A DNA stretch of 64,000 bases from Candidatus Paraburkholderia kirkii (lineage in GTDB: Bacteria > Pseudomonadota > Gammaproteobacteria > Burkholderiales > Burkholderiaceae). The stretch lies in NCBI GenBank assembly GCA_001189345.1, contig LFKV01000008.1, forward strand, positions 36,249 through 100,248, written 5' to 3'. The notes beneath the pieces are model-generated. The model was not told where the DNA came from and made no database searches. It saw only the letters and a program-made list of their open reading frames with translations. The position numbers and the translations under genes are program-made. Position 1 is the first letter of the stretch. Each line of letters opens with the position of its first letter. This document shows, one piece after another, positions 62,151 through 64,000 of the stretch.

Positions 62151-62163
62151 CCTAGCCGAAGCA

Positions 62164-63159
62164 ATGAAGCAGATTCGCGAGCTGCAGCGATTGCTAGGAA
62201 AGAAGACGATGGAGGTAGAAATCCTCCGTGAAGCAGTGGAGTATGGTCGAACAAAAAAATTGACTGCGCTCACCATTGCTGCCGGGGGACGACCGTTGAA
62301 GACGGTCTGTGAAGTCCTGGGGGTGTCGCGCTCGAATCTCGCAGTCAAGTCGAAGCGGCCGGCTGACTGGGTCGACCGGCGCAAGATGCCCGTGCTCGAC
62401 GACACGGCGCTTGTCGCCGAACTTCATGAGTTGTTAGGCGACGCGCCGACGTATGGATACCGAGGTGCTTGGGCGTTGCTGAGGCGAAGCCGGGACATGC
62501 TGGCTCAACCGCGAGTAAATGCAAAGCGCGTGTATCGCGTGATGCGTCGCCACGGCCTGCTGCTTGAACATCGCCCTCGGCACGCCTCGTCTACGCGTCG
62601 GCATGACGGCAAGGTCGCGGTGGATAGCAGCAACATGCGCTGGTGCTCGGATGGCTTCGAATTCCGCTGCGATGCCGGTGTCCCATTGCGTGTCGTCTTC
62701 GCACTCGACTGTTGCGACCGCGAAGCCATGAGTTGGGCCGCGAGCACAGGCGGTTACACTGGCGATATGGTGCGTGACGTCATGCTTCAAGCCGTCGAGA
62801 ACCGCTTCACCGGCGCGTTGAAGGCCGAAAGGGAAGTCGAGTGGTTAAGCGGCGATGGTTCCTGCTACATTGCCGATGACACATTGAAGTTCTCTCGAAA
62901 AATCGGACTGAAGCCAGTAACGACACCCGTCAGAAGTCCGCAAAGCAACGGGATGGCCGAGAGCTTCGTTAAAACGATAAAGCGTGATTACGAAACGATA
63001 AAGCGTGATTACGTTTCGTGGATGCCGAAACCCGACGCCAGGACGGCGCTGCAAAATCTGGCCATCGCGTTCGACCACGATAACGAGTCACACCCGCACA
63101 GCGCCCTTAAATACCGCTCGCCGCGCGAGTTTCGTCGGCAAGCAAATCCTCCAACCTAA
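62164..63159 (+). pseudogene. IS2-group transposase (OrfA zipper plus OrfB), catalytic Asp lost
   Basis: Starts in the OrfA zipper and crosses an A7 run (62253-62259), the kind of site used for programmed frameshifting in this family, then continues as Orf[13 protein letters not shown], the first Asp in [12 protein letters not shown], and the Glu in [19 protein letters not shown]. The second catalytic Asp, expected in WLTDNGSCY, is replaced: the sequence reads WLSGDGSCY (62845-62871). An exact 21-bp tandem duplication adds seven residues right after the catalytic Glu helix. Both changes should abolish transposition. Confidence 0.82.
62972..63013. repeat. 21-bp in-frame tandem duplication in the IS2-type transposase
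   Basis: Two exact adjacent 21-bp copies (62972-62992, 62993-63013) encode KRDYETI-like repeats, so the protein reads [16 protein letters not shown] where one copy is expected. Confidence 0.9.
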
Positions 63160-63201
63160 GCGGGACCGGCTGTCCGGTTATGCGGGGGCAAGTCCACGAT
63201 C

Positions 63202-63417
63202 GTGAAAGCGGAGCTCAAACCGCGCAAGACACTCGTAATAACCGTAGTCACGAACGAGGAAGGTGTGCGCTATATGCCCGATCTCCTCGGTTTACGCGTG
63301 ATGACGAAAGAAATGAGCCTCGACGCAGAAGGCGGAACGTCGAATATATGCCGGTCGCGTCGCCTTCGTCAGGCCTTAGCCGTCAGGAAGCTCTGTGCGA
63401 GCTGTTTCCACAAGTGA
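63202..63417 (+). CDS. Hypothetical short reading frame next to the IS2-type element
   Basis: GTG 63202 begins 6 bases after the presumed IS right end: KAELKPRKTLVITVVTNEEG, then VRYMPDLLGLRVMTKEMSLD. The first 45 residues look protein-like. The rest (SRRLRQALAVRKLC) overlaps the 3' end of the convergent lysR and does not look real. It may be a gene fragment cut by the IS or by a frameshift near 63340. I do not recognise it. Confidence 0.3.
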   Translation: MKAELKPRKTLVITVVTNEEGVRYMPDLLGLRVMTKEMSLDAEGGTSNICRSRRLRQALAVRKLCASCFHK

Positions 63418-64000
63418 TCGGCGGCCGGAGACAAGCGGCGGCCCACACGCGTCATCATCTGGCTCGCGAATCCCGCTGCGATCGGATGATCGATCGGCAC
63501 CGCGACCAGTTCGCCCAGATCAATGCCGCGCCGTGCCAATGCCGCGCCGTGCCGTGATCGACGACATGAACGCCACGCCCAGTCCCGCCGCCGCAAGCGT
63601 CTGCGCCGTGTTGAACAGGTCGACGCGATATGCCGGAATCACATTCGGCCGGACGTCGTCGAGCAGCGACTGCACGAAATACTGCACGCCGAAGGTTTCC
63701 GTCATGAAGATGAGCCGCTCGCTCGCCAGCTCTGCCGGCGGCACCTTCGCCATCACCGCGAAACGATGCGTCGGCGCTACCATCGCGCACAGCGGCCGCT
63801 CGGCGAACGGGTGGATGCGCATCGCCGGATCATCGGCGGAGCGAGCGCACAAGCCGATATCGACTGCATCGTCGCGCACGAGCGAGAGCACCACGGGCGT
63901 CGGGCCGGAGCGGATTTCGACGAGGATGTCGGGATAGGTCATCGAAAAGCGCTGCAGCGCCCGCGCGATCAGGTTGCCGATGAATTCCTCGCCGACGCCG
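63369..64000 (-). pseudogene. LysR-type regulator, effector-binding part, frameshifted and cut by the window end
   Basis: The open frame enters from the right edge (GEEFIGNLIARALQRFSMTYPDI) and shows the LysR substrate-binding fold: VEIRSGPTPVVLSLVRDDAVDIGLC, then GVQYFVQSLLDDVRPNVIPAYRVD and AAAGLGVAFMSSITARRGI. The DNA-binding N-terminus lies beyond the window. A 16-bp tandem duplication (63522-63553) shifts the frame; removing one copy restores ARRGIDLGELVAVPIDHPIAAGF and the stop at 63369. About 55 C-terminal residues are affected. The regulated gene is not visible. Confidence 0.8.
63522..63553. repeat. 16-bp tandem duplication in the lysR-type gene
   Basis: AATGCCGCGCCGTGCC occurs twice, exactly adjacent (63522-63537, 63538-63553). 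Removing one copy restores the LysR frame. Confidence 0.9.

Larger units (their letters stand above)
61856..63196 (+). mobile_element. IS3-family element, IS2 group
   Basis: About 1.34 kb, the size of IS2. The right end GGCTGTCCGG...GGGGGCAAGTCCA resembles the IS2 right end in layout; the left end (about TAGAAGATGCAATC) is a weaker match, so the left boundary is approximate. No 5-bp target duplication is visible. The transposase is damaged, so the copy is probably dead. Confidence 0.72.

Noticed and set aside
61856..63196. Target-site duplication around the IS2-type element
   Set aside because: The five bases flanking the proposed ends (CTAGG and CGATC) do not match, so the ends are approximate or the flanks have changed.

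Overview
The window is GC-rich proteobacterial DNA that reads as a Burkholderiaceae chromosome, most likely the Burkholderia/Caballeronia/Paraburkholderia group. The evidence is gene order and protein character: lplT/alr/radA; dapC-dapD-(ArsC-like)-dapE-prmB; smc-zipA-ligA; glnD/map/rpsB-tsf-pyrH-frr-uppS-cdsA-dxr-rseP-bamA-skp-lpxD-fabZ-lpxA-lpxB-rnhB-rlmB/ppsR/ppsA; smpB/ratA-rnfH; and guaB...guaA. The placement is from memory of these families; no search was run.

Layout. 0-4.3 kb: the tail of a DUF1853 gene, then a minus-strand lplT-thiM-thiE-thiD run (thiazole/HMP salvage) with thiM and thiE frameshifted. 4.5-12.7 kb: alr and radA intact, then a broken small gene, CoA-transferase, ABC-F ATPase and glutathione peroxidase, then an intact cardiolipin synthase. 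12.8-18.6 kb: the DAP/lysine cluster, with dapC broken, and a broken EamA exporter. 18.7-26.5 kb: smc, zipA and ligA intact, def frameshifted. 27-28.3 kb: a badly eroded RluF-type pseudouridine synthase. 28.3-47.4 kb: a long block of essential genes (nitrogen sensing, translation, UMP kinase, isoprenoid/undecaprenyl, outer-membrane assembly, lipid A), intact except for cdsA. 47.4-57.3 kb: rlmB broken; ppsR, ppsA, nfeD, qmcA, smpB, ratA and guaB intact; rnfH and a DMT transporter broken. 57.3-64 kb: an eroded gene with an octapeptide repeat, an IS5-type element next to guaA, guaA itself, a broken 2'-5' RNA ligase family gene, an IS2-type element and a broken LysR regulator cut by the window end.

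The main feature of the window is its load of broken genes: about 18 of roughly 50 protein genes carry frameshifts or internal stops. Many lesions are single-base indels. However, at least seven sites are exact tandem duplications of 5, 7, 10, 13, 16, 20 and 21 bp, and four of these fall exactly on frameshifts in thiE, a small conserved gene, the rluF-like gene and lysR. There are also probable nonsense substitutions in dapC, gpx, rluF, rlmB and the CoA-transferase. This looks like real, recent gene decay in a lineage losing selection, such as a host-restricted symbiont; leaf-nodule Burkholderia/Caballeronia are a possible match. Sequencing error remains the rival explanation for single-base lesions in essential genes (cdsA, def).

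I found no CRISPR array, tRNA, rRNA, prophage or defence island, and no convincing new multi-gene system. The observations most worth following are the tandem-duplication signature, an accidental ThiE-ThiD reading-frame fusion, the DPVTG octapeptide repeat protein, and a 44-bp near-perfect palindrome between tsf and pyrH.
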